Below, in pieces: positions 35,400 through 45,037 of a stretch of DNA of 64,000 nucleotides (positions are counted from its first letter, which is position 1; every line of letters begins with the position of its first letter). Both the position numbers and the translations under genes were made by a program. Origin of the DNA: an uncultured Clostridia bacterium (GTDB lineage Bacteria; Bacillota; Clostridia; Oscillospirales; Ruminococcaceae); the NCBI GenBank assembly GCA_947089135.1, contig CAMUJF010000015.1:3883-67882 (forward strand), in the 5' to 3' direction. The notes under the pieces are model-generated. The model worked only from the letters and a program-made list of their open reading frames with translations, ran no database searches and was not told where the DNA came from.

Positions 35400-35780
35400 T
35401 CATGTGCATATAAACATTAATGAAATAAACGTAATAAAAACGATCGGAAAATAGCAGGCGGTCAGAAATGTTGTTAAATGAAAATTAACTTTAATATTAT
35501 ATTTTTCTTTTTCCACCCCGTTGCGTCTGCATAAGCTTCGCATTTTAAAATAAAGTATCAGGTTAGGTATGTAAATATAGACAGGCACAAATGCGAAGAA
35601 AACTAAACCTTCGCCGTAAAATGACATGATAATTACAAACATAAAAATCAGACCTATAACGCCCAGGATAATATTTACAATTGCCGTGAGCTTTACAGGC
35701 ACATATCTGCACAGCAGCGCGCCAAGCGGAAATGTCAGAAGATATATAACAGCCCATAAGATCAATATTAACTGGAGCAT
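35400..35780 (-). CDS. Unknown four-span membrane protein
   Basis: 126 residues from the ATG at 35780, which has AGGAGGACAG upstream. It is hydrophobic, with about four membrane spans and a basic loop (KMRSLCRRNGVEKEKYN). No family was recognised. It lies between ftsK and ygiQ with gaps under 20 bases, so it is part of the same operon. Confidence 0.75.
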   Translation of the reverse strand: MLQLILILWAVIYLLTFPLGALLCRYVPVKLTAIVNIILGVIGLIFMFVIIMSFYGEGLVFFAFVPVYIYIPNLILYFKMRSLCRRNGVEKEKYNIKVNFHLTTFLTACYFPIVFITFISLMFICT

Positions 35781-35790
35781 AGCTGTCCTC

Positions 35791-38475
35791 CTATTCCCCG
35801 GAGATATCCTCCGTGTCAAGAACTTCCGCCTCAGAAAGAGTATCGTTGTTTATCAGTTTCCTCTGCGCCCACATCTCCCGCGTAACAAGCACCGACCGGG
35901 GCTTTGAACCCTCATATGGACCCACCACGCCCATTTCCTCAAGCTCGTCCATAACGCGGGCGGCTCTGGCGTAACCAAGCTTTAGCTTTCTTTGCAGATA
36001 GGAAACCGAAGCTTGTCCCGCGTCGATAAGGACTTCCACCGCCTGGTCGATAATGTCTCCGTCGCCGCTGGGAGCTGAACCGCTGTCGCCGCTCGGTTTT
36101 TCGCCTTTGGGTACGGGCATATTCTTTTCAATTTCCTCAATAATTTCGTTGGAGTACTCGACAGTACCGCCGCTCTTGATAAATTCCACGACTGCCTCAA
36201 CTTCCTTTGTGGAGGCGAAACAACCTTGTATTCTAACAGGTTTGGGAATACCCTGCGGATAGTACAGCATATCGCCGTGACCGAGAAGCTTCTCCGCGCC
36301 TGCCGTGTCTATAATGGTACGGCTGTCAACCTGCGATGAAACCGTCAGGGCGATTCGTGACGGTATATTAGCCTTGATAAGACCCGTGATAACGTCCACC
36401 GTGGGACGCTGTGTTGCGATAATAAGATGCATACCCGCCGCGCGCGCCATTTGAGCGAGACGGCAGATAGAGTCCTCTACCTCGTTTGCGGCAGCCATCA
36501 TCAGGTCGGCAAGCTCGTCTATGACTATGACTATCTTCGGCAGAGGTTCAACACCCTCCGTCTCCGCAGCCATTTCGTTGTAGCCGCCGTGGTCGCGGAC
36601 GTTGTAGTCCGCAAAAAGCTTGTACCGCTTCAGCATCTCCTGTACCGCCCAAGAAAGCGCGCCTGCCGCCTTTCGGGGGTCTGTTACAACAGGGATAAGC
36701 AGATGGGGTATACCGTCGTACACCTTAAATTCAACCATTTTCGGGTCTATAAGAACAAGCCGTACCTCGTCGGGAGACGCGTTGTATAGAATACTCATAA
36801 TTATACTGTTGGTACAAACAGACTTACCCGAACCCGTAGTACCCGCAATGATAAGGTGGGGCATTTTGGCAATGTCGCCTATCATGATATCGCCGTCGAT
36901 ATTCTTACCCACAACAAAGCTGAGCTTGCTTTTGTTCGCCGCAAACTCGGAGCTTTCTATCATCTCGCGGATAGTAACGATATCCTTGACTCTGTTAGGG
37001 ACTTCCACGCCTACCGCCGCCTTGCCGGGAATGGGAGCTTCGATACGTACTCCCGCCGCCGCAAGGTTAAGGGCGATGTCGTCCGCAAGACTGGTTATCT
37101 TGGAAATTTTCACGCCCGCGCTTGGCTGCAATTCATACCGCGTAACGGTAGGACCTCTGTGAATATCCACAATTCGGGTCTGTACGCCGAAGCTTTTCAG
37201 AGTGTCCACAAGTGTATCGGCGTTGGTTTTCATTTCCGCCTCTGCCTCGGCGGCGTTAGCTTCGTTGTCAACGCTTTTCAGCAGGTCTATTGGCGGGAAA
37301 GTATAAGTAACCGTCTCGGTCTTCTGCTCGGCTATCTCATGCTGAATGTCCGCAGCCGTGGGCGCGTCGGGCATATCAAGCTCGTCCTCGGTCTGAATTT
37401 TATTGGACGCAAGGGTGGACTGCTTTTTCGCTTGCTGTACGGTTTTGGGCGCCTGAGCGGGTACGGCGGGCTTTTTCTTTTCGGGTACAGCCGCCGCCTT
37501 TTTGATTATGTCGTCCAGTTCGCTTGAAGCGGACTTGGGCTTCTCCGTCTCTGCTGCGGCTGCCGCGGACGGTACAACTACGGGATGTTGAGGCAGACTC
37601 TGTGCAAATTTTTCTTCCTCGGTAAGCTCTTTCGGCTCGTCCGGCTCAAAGGGCAGCTCCTCTTTCGGTACGTTCTTTTTGCCTTTTGGCATAGGTATAT
37701 CCACGTTGAAATTCTTTGACTTTTCCTTAACGACCTCCGTGGGTACGTCTCCGTTGGGGACTTCCTTGGCAGCGGCTTTAGCCGCATTAGTTTTAGCAGC
37801 TGCTTTTTCTGCTTTCCTGTCGGCGGCTGTTTTCCTTGCTCCGGGAGGGGGAACGAAATCGCTGTCCTCCACGGGGACATACTCGTCCCTTGCGGCGTTT
37901 GCGGCGGAAACGCCCCTCTTGATAAGTCTTACGATATCAAGTACAGTTTTGTTTGCAAGTATCATTATAAACACAAATATCAGCAGCAGGATTATAATTG
38001 TCGCTCCAGCCTTTTTAAACAGGAGAAGAAGCGGCACTCCCACAAAAACGCTCATGACCCCTCCGCCGCGGAGCTGTTTTCCCTCGGCGTAAAGGGCGGG
38101 GATAATTTCCTCGAAAAGGTTGCCCTCGGGCAGAGCCGTACCCGAAATTATACGGGCGAACCCCGACAGCAGCAGTATCATTATAAAGCACTGGATAACC
38201 CGTCCCTGAACAGTTTGGCGGGACTTATCCATTGCTATCATCACCGAAACGTATATCAGTACGAGCGGCACGACAAACGCCGTCCATCCAAACATTCCCA
38301 GAAAAATATTATGTATGCTGTTCCACGCGGATTCGCCTTTTATCAGCGCGAACGCCAGTATCAGCGCACCCAGTGCAAACAGCATTGCAGACCAGAATAC
38401 CCTGTCGCCGCTTTCCTGAGCGGCTTGCTTTGTCTGCTTCGATCTTGACGACGCGGTCGTTTTTCTATCAGCCAC
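35791..38475 (-). CDS. ftsK: FtsK/SpoIIIE DNA translocase
   Basis: 894 residues. Four N-terminal membrane spans (about 25-195) anchor it at the septum. A long Ala/Lys/Pro/Glu-rich linker follows (about 200-390), then the RecA-like motor with Walker A GTTGSGKSV near residue 555 and Walker B IVIDELADLMM. A C-terminal winged-helix gamma domain (SVSYLQRKLKLGYARAARVMDELE) would read polar DNA motifs. It moves DNA through the closing septum at division and sporulation. The start is GTG at 38475 with GGAGGAA upstream. Confidence 0.95.
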   Translation of the reverse strand: MADRKTTASSRSKQTKQAAQESGDRVFWSAMLFALGALILAFALIKGESAWNSIHNIFLGMFGWTAFVVPLVLIYVSVMIAMDKSRQTVQGRVIQCFIMILLLSGFARIISGTALPEGNLFEEIIPALYAEGKQLRGGGVMSVFVGVPLLLLFKKAGATIIILLLIFVFIMILANKTVLDIVRLIKRGVSAANAARDEYVPVEDSDFVPPPGARKTAADRKAEKAAAKTNAAKAAAKEVPNGDVPTEVVKEKSKNFNVDIPMPKGKKNVPKEELPFEPDEPKELTEEEKFAQSLPQHPVVVPSAAAAAETEKPKSASSELDDIIKKAAAVPEKKKPAVPAQAPKTVQQAKKQSTLASNKIQTEDELDMPDAPTAADIQHEIAEQKTETVTYTFPPIDLLKSVDNEANAAEAEAEMKTNADTLVDTLKSFGVQTRIVDIHRGPTVTRYELQPSAGVKISKITSLADDIALNLAAAGVRIEAPIPGKAAVGVEVPNRVKDIVTIREMIESSEFAANKSKLSFVVGKNIDGDIMIGDIAKMPHLIIAGTTGSGKSVCTNSIIMSILYNASPDEVRLVLIDPKMVEFKVYDGIPHLLIPVVTDPRKAAGALSWAVQEMLKRYKLFADYNVRDHGGYNEMAAETEGVEPLPKIVIVIDELADLMMAAANEVEDSICRLAQMARAAGMHLIIATQRPTVDVITGLIKANIPSRIALTVSSQVDSRTIIDTAGAEKLLGHGDMLYYPQGIPKPVRIQGCFASTKEVEAVVEFIKSGGTVEYSNEIIEEIEKNMPVPKGEKPSGDSGSAPSGDGDIIDQAVEVLIDAGQASVSYLQRKLKLGYARAARVMDELEEMGVVGPYEGSKPRSVLVTREMWAQRKLINNDTLSEAEVLDTEDISGE

Positions 38476-38548
38476 TTTTTGTTCCTCCCGATTTTTTGAG
38501 GGACTTATCCCGTTCTTTTGTTTTACATTTTGTACTTTAACAAATGGT

Positions 38549-39430
38549 TTATCCTATAAGTATTCTTACTCCGTTAAGCCTTTCGTACAGTCCCACGGCA
38601 ATAACGGCAATGCCGAGGATAAGCGTGTACCAACCGAAAACGTGGAATTTATCGTTTACCACGAGCATTTTTATAAGGCGTATTGCAAAATATCCCGCAA
38701 TGGCGGATACTGCAAAGCCGATAAGCAGAGGGATAAAATTTGCGGATATCTCCGCGGAAGAAGCTTCCCCCAGCTTAACCACCGCTCCCGCCAAAATTAC
38801 GGGAATACCTAAAATAAAGCTGTATTCCACCGCGTCCCCGCGCTTCATTCCCGTGAAAAGAGCCGCCGAAATAGTAGAGCCCGAACGGGATATTCCCGGA
38901 ACAAGAGCTATTCCCTGAAACACTCCTATGGTCAGCGCGGCGGGAACGGTAGTCTCTCCCGCAGTATTTCCCGCTTTACTGTGAGCGCCGCCTCCGCCGC
39001 ACCTTGCGCTTAGGAACAGCAGCGCGGAGGTATAAAGAAAAGCCACGCCCTCCACAATGATATCCGAGTCGGAGGAAAGCCTTTCAAAGAAATCCCTGAA
39101 TATGTAAAATCCGAAAAGGGGCAGTATGGAAACAATTATCATCATTATCATTCTGCGTTCTGGATTCATTGTTTTCCATTTGAATTTTCCCGTGAAGATA
39201 TCTTTAAGCATTCGGAACGCTTCAAATATCAGTTTTTTTATCTTGTCCCAGAACGCAACGAAGACCGCAGCCAGCGTTCCCAAATGGAACACTATCGTCA
39301 TTGTTACCGCTCCCTCGCCGTCCAGACCGGTAAAGTGTTGGAACAGCGAGAGGTGTCCCGAACTGGACACGGGCAGGAACTCCGTCAGCCCCTGTAAAAT
39401 TCCCTGTAATATAGCCTCAATAATACTCAT
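38549..39430 (-). CDS. uppP: Undecaprenyl-diphosphatase (BacA/UppP)
   Basis: A 293-residue polytopic membrane protein. It has the first signature QGLTEFLPVSSSGHL (catalytic Glu and Ser-rich motif) and the second GIALVPGISRSGSTI with the key Arg. It recycles the lipid carrier for wall synthesis and gives bacitracin tolerance. The ATG at 39430 has GAGGAA upstream and overlaps the ylzJ-like gene by 14 bases. Confidence 0.95.
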   Translation of the reverse strand: MSIIEAILQGILQGLTEFLPVSSSGHLSLFQHFTGLDGEGAVTMTIVFHLGTLAAVFVAFWDKIKKLIFEAFRMLKDIFTGKFKWKTMNPERRMIMMIIVSILPLFGFYIFRDFFERLSSDSDIIVEGVAFLYTSALLFLSARCGGGGAHSKAGNTAGETTVPAALTIGVFQGIALVPGISRSGSTISAALFTGMKRGDAVEYSFILGIPVILAGAVVKLGEASSAEISANFIPLLIGFAVSAIAGYFAIRLIKMLVVNDKFHVFGWYTLILGIAVIAVGLYERLNGVRILIG

Positions 39431-39620
39431 TGTAATGTTCCTCTTTTTGTTTGTATTTCGTATAATTGCTTGAAAGGACAGTTCCGCCCAAAAAGTCCCG
39501 CGGGTTTGTTGACAGAACCGTCCCGCTGCGCTGAACCGAAGCCGTTCCCGAAAGCTCTTTCAGCTCCCTGTTCTGAGCGTACAGCACATCGTACTCTCCG
39601 ATAACGCTGTAAAGGATCAT
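39417..39620 (-). CDS. ylzJ: YlzJ-like small protein
   Basis: 67 residues beginning MILYSVIGEYDVLY, similar to the short YlzJ proteins of Firmicutes. In Bacillus the order is tepA, ylzJ, spoIIIE; here uppP lies between ylzJ and ftsK. It overlaps tepA by one base and uppP by 14. Function is unknown. The call rests on position as much as on the short sequence. Confidence 0.65.
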   Translation of the reverse strand: MILYSVIGEYDVLYAQNRELKELSGTASVQRSGTVLSTNPRDFLGGTVLSSNYTKYKQKEEHYNEYY

Positions 39621-40381
39621 TAGCTGACCTCCTCACTGTCGGGGTACCGCTTTTCGCCCGTTTCAATAAGCTCGTACAGAGCTTCGATAGCGTCGGAAAG
39701 CCCTCCCAGAGAGTCGATAAGACCTTCCCTGACGGCAGTTTCGCCGTCTATGACCGTACCCATATCCATGGTAAGCTCCCCCGTGTTCATCATCAGCTCG
39801 CGGAAACGTTCGGGAGCGATCTTGCTGTTGCGCGTAACAAAGCTGACTATCCTGTCCTGCATTTTGTCAAAGTAGGAAAGAGTCTGGGGTACGCCTAAAA
39901 TCGTGCCGCTCATGCGGACAGGGTGAATGGTCATAGTCGCGCTGGGTACGATAAAAGATTTTTTTGCGGACACCGCGAGGGGTACGCCGATAGAATGTCC
40001 TCCGCCCAAAACTATTGACACCGTGGGAGTTTTCATTCCCGCGATAAGCTCGGCGATAGCAAGACCCGCTTCAACGTCGCCGCCTACAGTGTTCAGGATT
40101 ATCACAAGCCCCTCTATGGAGCGGTCCTGTTCTATTGCCACAAGCGCGGGCATTATATGCTCATACTTGGTGGTCTTGTTCTGCGGCGGGAGGATATAGT
40201 GTCCCTCCACCTGACCTATCACCGTCAGGCAGTGTATAAGGTGCTTTGCGTTCTGGGAGACCACCTCGCCGTTTTTTTCAATAAGATCGGCTCGGTCGAG
40301 CTGTTCCTCGGTTTTGGACTGGTTCTCATTTTCGTCGTTGTTTTCGCAGTTTTTATTGTTATTATCGCTGTTATTGCGCAT
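39620..40381 (-). CDS. tepA: TepA-like ClpP-family serine protease
   Basis: 253 residues from the ATG at 40381, with AAAGGAG about 12 bases upstream. A Asn/Glu-rich head precedes a ClpP-type domain with LNTVGGDVEAGLAIAE, the catalytic Ser in GGGHSIGVPLA and the catalytic His in TMTIHPVRMSG. This matches TepA (translocation-enhancing protein) of Firmicutes, a cytosolic peptidase linked to secretion or signal-peptide turnover. It opens the long operon that contains ftsK and ygiQ. Confidence 0.85.
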   Translation of the reverse strand: MRNNSDNNNKNCENNDENENQSKTEEQLDRADLIEKNGEVVSQNAKHLIHCLTVIGQVEGHYILPPQNKTTKYEHIMPALVAIEQDRSIEGLVIILNTVGGDVEAGLAIAELIAGMKTPTVSIVLGGGHSIGVPLAVSAKKSFIVPSATMTIHPVRMSGTILGVPQTLSYFDKMQDRIVSFVTRNSKIAPERFRELMMNTGELTMDMGTVIDGETAVREGLIDSLGGLSDAIEALYELIETGEKRYPDSEEVS

Positions 40382-40555
40382 GATCGCAGCCGCTCCTTTC
40401 AGCATTTTTTACTATTTTACGCAAATACGGCGCGATTATGCATATATGAAATATTATAACTCATTTCCTGCAAAAAGTCAAATATCCGCTGAGGAAAACT
40501 ATAAAAATACAATTTATTTTTAAAACTGATTTCCGTGATACAGCGTTTTCCAATA

Positions 40556-40584
40556 TTGACAAAACGTGTGAAAAGGGTTATACT
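40556..40584 (+). promoter_or_regulatory. Promoter of the beta-mannosidase gene
   Basis: TTGACA (40556-40561), 17 bases and TATACT (40579-40584) precede the start at 40654. Confidence 0.75.
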
Positions 40585-40653
40585 TATTATTAAGATATTA
40601 TTAAGTCATTGTTGCGCATTTTTATGCGCGGCTTTGAAGAAGGGAGTCTTTTT

Positions 40654-43110
40654 ATGATACAGCAGCTTAACGAAAATTGGATACTTCAGAGCGGAACGGC
40701 AGAGGGTATACGCACAAATATACCCTGCTCGGTATATGACTGTCTTATCCGCGCCGGTAAAATACCCGATCCCTATTACGGGGAAAATCAGTATGCCGCG
40801 CTGGAGCTTTCCGACGGAAATTATGTCTTTGAGCATACGTTCAGTCCCGCCCCCGATATCCTGTCATGCGAAAAAATATATCTGCGCTTTAACGGCATAG
40901 ACACCCTTGCGGAAATATCCCTGAACGGTTCGGCGATCGGCAAGGCTGAAAATATGCACCGAACGTACGAATACGATGTTACCGGGCTGCTGAAGGAGGG
41001 CAGAAACCTTGTTTCGGTAAAGCTTTTTTCTCCTTTGGAATATATCCGCTCCGCTCAGAAGCAGAATCCCGCATGGGGAGTGAATTCCACAGTGGAGGGT
41101 TTTCCGCAGATACGCAAGGCGCACTATATGTTCGGCTGGGACTGGGGTCCTCAGCTTCCCGACCTGGGCATATGGCGCGGCGTAGAGCTTGTGGGCGTAA
41201 ACGGCGGAAGGATCGAAAGCGTTTACGTTAAGCAGGAGCATTCCGGTGGAGAAGTCCGTCTGACATTCGACACGAGAATAGGCGACATATCTTCGGAAAA
41301 CCTCCGCATCGGAATAAGCGTTACCTCCCCCGACGGAGAGGATACGGTTATTTCGGACTATGCAAAAACCAGAGCCGTGAATCTCGGCTGTACGATATCT
41401 TCCCCCATGCTGTGGAACGTAAGAGGCTACGGCAAACAAAATCTTTACATGGCAAAGGTCATGCTCTTTAACGGCGAAGAGCCCGTGGACGTTCAGGAGT
41501 TCAACATAGGTCTGCGCACCGTGGAGCTTTGCCGCGATCCCGACGGAGACGGCGGCGAGGAATTCTGCTTCAAGGTGAACGGGATAAAAATATTTGCTAT
41601 GGGAGCAAATTATATCCCCGAGGATCAGATACTGCCCAGACGTTCCGCGGAGCGCACAAGAGAGCTGTTGAAAAGCTGCGCCTCGGCAAATTATAACATG
41701 ATACGTGTATGGGGCGGAGGCTTCTACCCCGACGACAGCTTCTACGACACCTGCGACCGTCTCGGTCTGCTGGTATGGCAGGACTTCGCTTTCGCCTGCG
41801 CTGTCTACAACGCCGACGCGGCTTTCTGCGCAAACATAAAGCAGGAATTCATAGACAATATCAAGCGTCTGCGCAGCCACCCGTCGCTTGGTATGTGGTG
41901 CGGAAACAACGAGATAGAATCGGCTATACAGTACTGGGGAATACCCGTTACCGAAGAGCAGAAGCAGGGTTATCTGAGGATTTTTGAAAAGCTTATCCCC
42001 AGCGTTCTGAAGCATTACGACCCTGTTACTCCCTACTGGCCCTCGTCTCCGTCCTCTGGGGGAAGCTTCGACGAGTCCAGCGCAGAAAACCGCGGCGACT
42101 CTCACTATTGGGCTGTATGGCATAACTGCAAGCCATTTGACGATTTCAAAAAGCATAAGTTTCGTTTCTGCTCGGAGTACGGCTTTGAATCTGTCCCCTG
42201 CATGAAGACCGTCAGCACCTTTGCCTCCGAAAAGGATCTCAACATCTGCTCAGCCGTTATGGAGGCTCACCAGAAATGCGAAGCTGGCAACGAAAAGCTT
42301 CTGTACTATCTTGCTCAAATGGTTCGGTATCCCTACAACTTTGAAAACCTTGTCTACGCCACACAGCTCGTTCAGGCGGAGGCTATACGCCAAAGTGCGG
42401 AGCATATGCGCCGTAACCGCGGCCGCTGCATGGGCTCTCTGTACTGGCAGGTAAACGACAGCAATCCCGTTATCTCATGGTCGTCCGTTGATTATTTCGG
42501 CAGGTGGAAGGCTCTGCATTACGCGGCGAAAAGATTTTATGCGCCGGTGCTCTGCTCGATAGACAACAGCGATAAGGACGCTCTTGTAATAAACATTTCC
42601 AACGAGAGGCTTGAACCGTTTTACGGCTCGGTACGCTGGCGCGTAAGACGGAACGATACCACGATAATCTCGCAGGGCTCGGTTGATGTAAACGTTCCTC
42701 CGCTGACTGCTTTAAACGTTGAAACGCTTACTCCCGCCAAAACAAAGCTTGACAAAAGTATGCTGAGGACTCACTATATCGAGTACGCTCTTATTCACGA
42801 CAACGCGGCTATTTCCAACGGAACGCTTATGCTGGTGCAGCCTAAGCTGTTTGAGTTCCTTGAGCCGGGAATAACCGTGCACGCGGACAAGATCGGCGAT
42901 AAGTACCGCTTTGAGCTGACAAGCGCAAGCTTTGTCAAGGGTGTATATCTGGACTTCGACGAGTTCGACTGCAAATTCGGGGACAACTGGTTTGATCTTC
43001 ACGGAAAGGCGTACTCCGTACTTGTGAAGAGAAAATATTTCCCGGAGGGAATAACCCCGCAGGAGCTGGAGAGTAAACTGAAGATAAAAAGCTGCTACGA
43101 TTTGATGTAA
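40654..43110 (+). CDS. Glycoside hydrolase family 2 beta-mannosidase
   Basis: 818 residues from the ATG at 40654, which follows GAAGGGAG. It has the GH2 sugar-binding and immunoglobulin-like domains (about 1-290) and a TIM barrel. The acid/base Glu is in WCGNNEIES near residue 428 and the nucleophile Glu is in FCSEYGFES near 510. The WGNNE and SEYGF forms are typical of beta-mannosidases rather than beta-galactosidases. There is no signal peptide, so it acts in the cytoplasm on imported manno-oligosaccharides or N-glycan fragments. An HD-domain gene follows 27 bases later. Confidence 0.92.
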   Translation: MIQQLNENWILQSGTAEGIRTNIPCSVYDCLIRAGKIPDPYYGENQYAALELSDGNYVFEHTFSPAPDILSCEKIYLRFNGIDTLAEISLNGSAIGKAENMHRTYEYDVTGLLKEGRNLVSVKLFSPLEYIRSAQKQNPAWGVNSTVEGFPQIRKAHYMFGWDWGPQLPDLGIWRGVELVGVNGGRIESVYVKQEHSGGEVRLTFDTRIGDISSENLRIGISVTSPDGEDTVISDYAKTRAVNLGCTISSPMLWNVRGYGKQNLYMAKVMLFNGEEPVDVQEFNIGLRTVELCRDPDGDGGEEFCFKVNGIKIFAMGANYIPEDQILPRRSAERTRELLKSCASANYNMIRVWGGGFYPDDSFYDTCDRLGLLVWQDFAFACAVYNADAAFCANIKQEFIDNIKRLRSHPSLGMWCGNNEIESAIQYWGIPVTEEQKQGYLRIFEKLIPSVLKHYDPVTPYWPSSPSSGGSFDESSAENRGDSHYWAVWHNCKPFDDFKKHKFRFCSEYGFESVPCMKTVSTFASEKDLNICSAVMEAHQKCEAGNEKLLYYLAQMVRYPYNFENLVYATQLVQAEAIRQSAEHMRRNRGRCMGSLYWQVNDSNPVISWSSVDYFGRWKALHYAAKRFYAPVLCSIDNSDKDALVINISNERLEPFYGSVRWRVRRNDTTIISQGSVDVNVPPLTALNVETLTPAKTKLDKSMLRTHYIEYALIHDNAAISNGTLMLVQPKLFEFLEPGITVHADKIGDKYRFELTSASFVKGVYLDFDEFDCKFGDNWFDLHGKAYSVLVKRKYFPEGITPQELESKLKIKSCYDLM

Positions 43111-43137
43111 CAGCATGAAAGGAACAGGTTTGCGCCG

Positions 43138-43734
43138 ATGAGTTTAACTGAATTAAAGGAAGAATTTTTGGACATATACAAAACCAACGTCACAAGAGAG
43201 GGGGCGGATAAGCTGTTGGATTACCTGCTCTCGGACAAAAGCGATTTTTTCACGGCTCCCGCAAGCACGCGGTTTCATGGCTCATACGAGGGAGGACTGC
43301 TGAAGCACAGTCTTAACGTGTACCATTGTCTTAAGGATTATCTGAGCCGCGAAAGAGCGAAAACGGTGTATGGAATGAATTACTCCGAGGAAACAATAGC
43401 CGTGTCCGCGCTGCTGCACGATATATGCAAGGTAAACTTCTACAAGGTGGACTACCGCAACGCCAAGAACGATCAGGGCGTGTGGGAAAAAGTTCCATAC
43501 TATACAATAGACGACAAGCTTCCCTACGGACACGGGGAGAAGTCCGTGTACATAATCACGGGATTTATGAAGCTTTCCCGGGAGGAGGCGTTTGCCATAC
43601 GGTACCATATGGGCTTTTCGGCGGGCGACGACCCAAATCAGGTGGGACGTTCCTTTGAAATGTTCCCGTTGGCGTTTGCCTTAAGCACTGCGGATATGGA
43701 GGCGTCATACTTTTTGGAGGGTAAGGAAAAATAA
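43138..43734 (+). CDS. HD-domain metal-dependent phosphohydrolase
   Basis: 198 residues with the HD pattern: His in LLKHSLNVYH near 58, LLHDICK near 96, GHGEKS near 131 and a later ADME Asp. The layout resembles small HD hydrolases acting on nucleotides or nucleic acids (YhaM-like C-terminal domain without the OB part). It is in line with beta-mannosidase, but no functional link is evident. The ATG follows GAAAGGAAC at a slightly long distance. Confidence 0.8.
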   Translation: MSLTELKEEFLDIYKTNVTREGADKLLDYLLSDKSDFFTAPASTRFHGSYEGGLLKHSLNVYHCLKDYLSRERAKTVYGMNYSEETIAVSALLHDICKVNFYKVDYRNAKNDQGVWEKVPYYTIDDKLPYGHGEKSVYIITGFMKLSREEAFAIRYHMGFSAGDDPNQVGRSFEMFPLAFALSTADMEASYFLEGKEK

Positions 43735-43738
43735 TAAA

Positions 43739-43781
43739 AAAACCGCGGCTTCTTCTTAATCGGGAGAGCCGCAGTTTCTGC
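43739..43781 (+). terminator. Terminator after the HD gene
   Basis: GCGGCT and AGCCGC pair around a 16-base loop, flanked by an A run and GTTTCT. It is moderately strong. Confidence 0.55.
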
Positions 43782-43858
43782 ATACAGATACATTTTTAAG
43801 CTGTAAGTACTGCTCAAAATATTCAGTAAAATTCGTATTAAAAATTTTCAAAAGCCTA

Positions 43859-43889
43859 TTGACATTAACGCTGCGTAATGGTTTATACT
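43859..43889 (+). promoter_or_regulatory. MerR-type promoter with 19-base spacer
   Basis: TTGACA (43859-43864) and TATACT (43884-43889) are 19 bases apart. This over-long spacer is the hallmark of promoters that MerR-family activators untwist, and here it precedes a MerR gene, suggesting autoactivation. Confidence 0.75.
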
Positions 43890-43908
43890 CATATTCGGAG
43901 GCGATAAG

Positions 43909-44667
43909 ATGAAAATGTCTGTAAAGGAATTTGCGGCTCTCTGCGGCGTGAGCGCGCGCACGCTGCGGTACTACGACGGAATAGGACTGCTCAAGCCCGC
44001 CGCTGTGGATAAATACAGTGGATACCGTTTCTACGACGGTGACTCCCTCGTCCGTATGCAGGAAATTTTATTCTACAGAGAGCTGGATTTTTCACTGAAA
44101 AGCATTTCAAATATTTTGTCGTCCCCCGATTACGACAGACGTCAAGCTCTAAAGGAGCAGAAGCGTTTGCTTACGCTGAAAAAGCAGCGTCTGGAAAAGC
44201 TGATAAAAGCTCTCGAAGCGGCGGAAGCGTCCGAACAAGAACAAGGAGGAATAATCATGAGTTTTGAAGCGTTTGATAACAGCGGTTATGAAGCGGCTCT
44301 CCGCGAGTACGCCGCCGAAGCAAGGGAAAAATGGGGAAACACGGATGCGTACGCGGAGTACGAGAAAAAATCCGAAAATTATTCCGCGGAAAAGCAGGGC
44401 GAGATAATTTCGGCAATGGACGGTATCATTGAGGAATTTGCTAAGTGCCTGAAAAACGGTGAGACTCCCGGCGGCAAAGCCGCCCTCGACCTTGTAAAAA
44501 GGTGGCAGGACTTCATTACCGAAAACTACTACAAGTGCACCGACGAAATACTTGCGGGTCTCGGCAAGATGTACACAGCCGACGAACGGTTCAGGAAAAA
44601 TATCGACCGTCACGGCGAGGGAACGGCGGACTTTATGTCCGGGGCGATAGCGGCTTATTGCCGATAA
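43909..44667 (+). CDS. MerR-family regulator with TipAS effector domain
   Basis: 252 residues. The N-terminal MerR winged helix (MSVKEFAALCGVSARTLRYYDGIGLLKP) and the coiled coil (about 75-110) are followed by a TipAS-type domain (about 130-250; WGNTDAYAEY, RWQDFITENYYKC, YTADERFRKNID). TipA-like proteins bind thiopeptides and various drugs and activate efflux or resistance genes. The ATG at 43909 gives MKMSV; the second ATG at 43915 is equally possible. No obvious target gene besides itself is adjacent. Confidence 0.9.
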   Translation: MKMSVKEFAALCGVSARTLRYYDGIGLLKPAAVDKYSGYRFYDGDSLVRMQEILFYRELDFSLKSISNILSSPDYDRRQALKEQKRLLTLKKQRLEKLIKALEAAEASEQEQGGIIMSFEAFDNSGYEAALREYAAEAREKWGNTDAYAEYEKKSENYSAEKQGEIISAMDGIIEEFAKCLKNGETPGGKAALDLVKRWQDFITENYYKCTDEILAGLGKMYTADERFRKNIDRHGEGTADFMSGAIAAYCR

Positions 44668-44713
44668 TCGCCGAACATAAAACATTACTTTGTAGGAAAA
44701 CAAGAAAACCGAT

Positions 44714-44748
44714 AAAAGCTGCGGGTCTGCGAAGTCCGCAGCTTTTGC
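44714..44748 (+). terminator. Terminator after the MerR gene
   Basis: AAAGCTGCGG and CCGCAGCTTT pair around an 11-base loop with a short T run. Confidence 0.75.
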
Positions 44749-44802
44749 CTTTCCTCCGGTATTTTGTTGTTCGCAGTCCAGTGCGACGTAAAAATTTTTC
44801 TA

Positions 44803-44906
44803 ATACTAATCCCCTTTAGAATTATGGAGAAGTTTCCGCTGCAAAGAATTTGCATATATAATTTTTGCGGCGGGAACTTCCCATAATTCAAAGAGGGATT
44901 AGTATA
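44803..44906. repeat. Palindromic repeat family A, copy 2
   Basis: About 104 bases with ends ATACTAATCCC and GGGATTAGTAT, inner arms AGAATTATGG/CCATAATTC and TTTCCGC/GCGGGAA. It occupies part of the 370-base gap between the MerR gene and the GntR operon. Confidence 0.8.
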
Positions 44907-44972
44907 AGCAAACTTCCATTCCGACGACAAAAAACATATTAACAAAAAAATATAAAAAATTTGAAAAACCCC

Positions 44973-45022
44973 TTGACAAATGCCAGACATTGGTGTACAA
45001 TTGTATTAAGATAATAATACAA
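44973..45022 (+). promoter_or_regulatory. Promoter and operator of the GntR-ABC operon
   Basis: TTGACA (44973-44978), 17 bases and TACAAT (44996-45001). A perfect palindrome TTGTATTA-N6-TAATACAA (45001-45022) covers the start-site region, as expected for a YtrA-type GntR repressor. The natAB operon at 55 kb has nearly the same sequence. Confidence 0.75.
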
Positions 45023-45037
45023 AAGGAGGGAGACTTA

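Noticed and set aside
40864..42156. A 430-codon minus-strand frame opposite beta-mannosidase
   Set aside because: No start context and no recognisable domain; the plus strand encodes a full GH2 enzyme.
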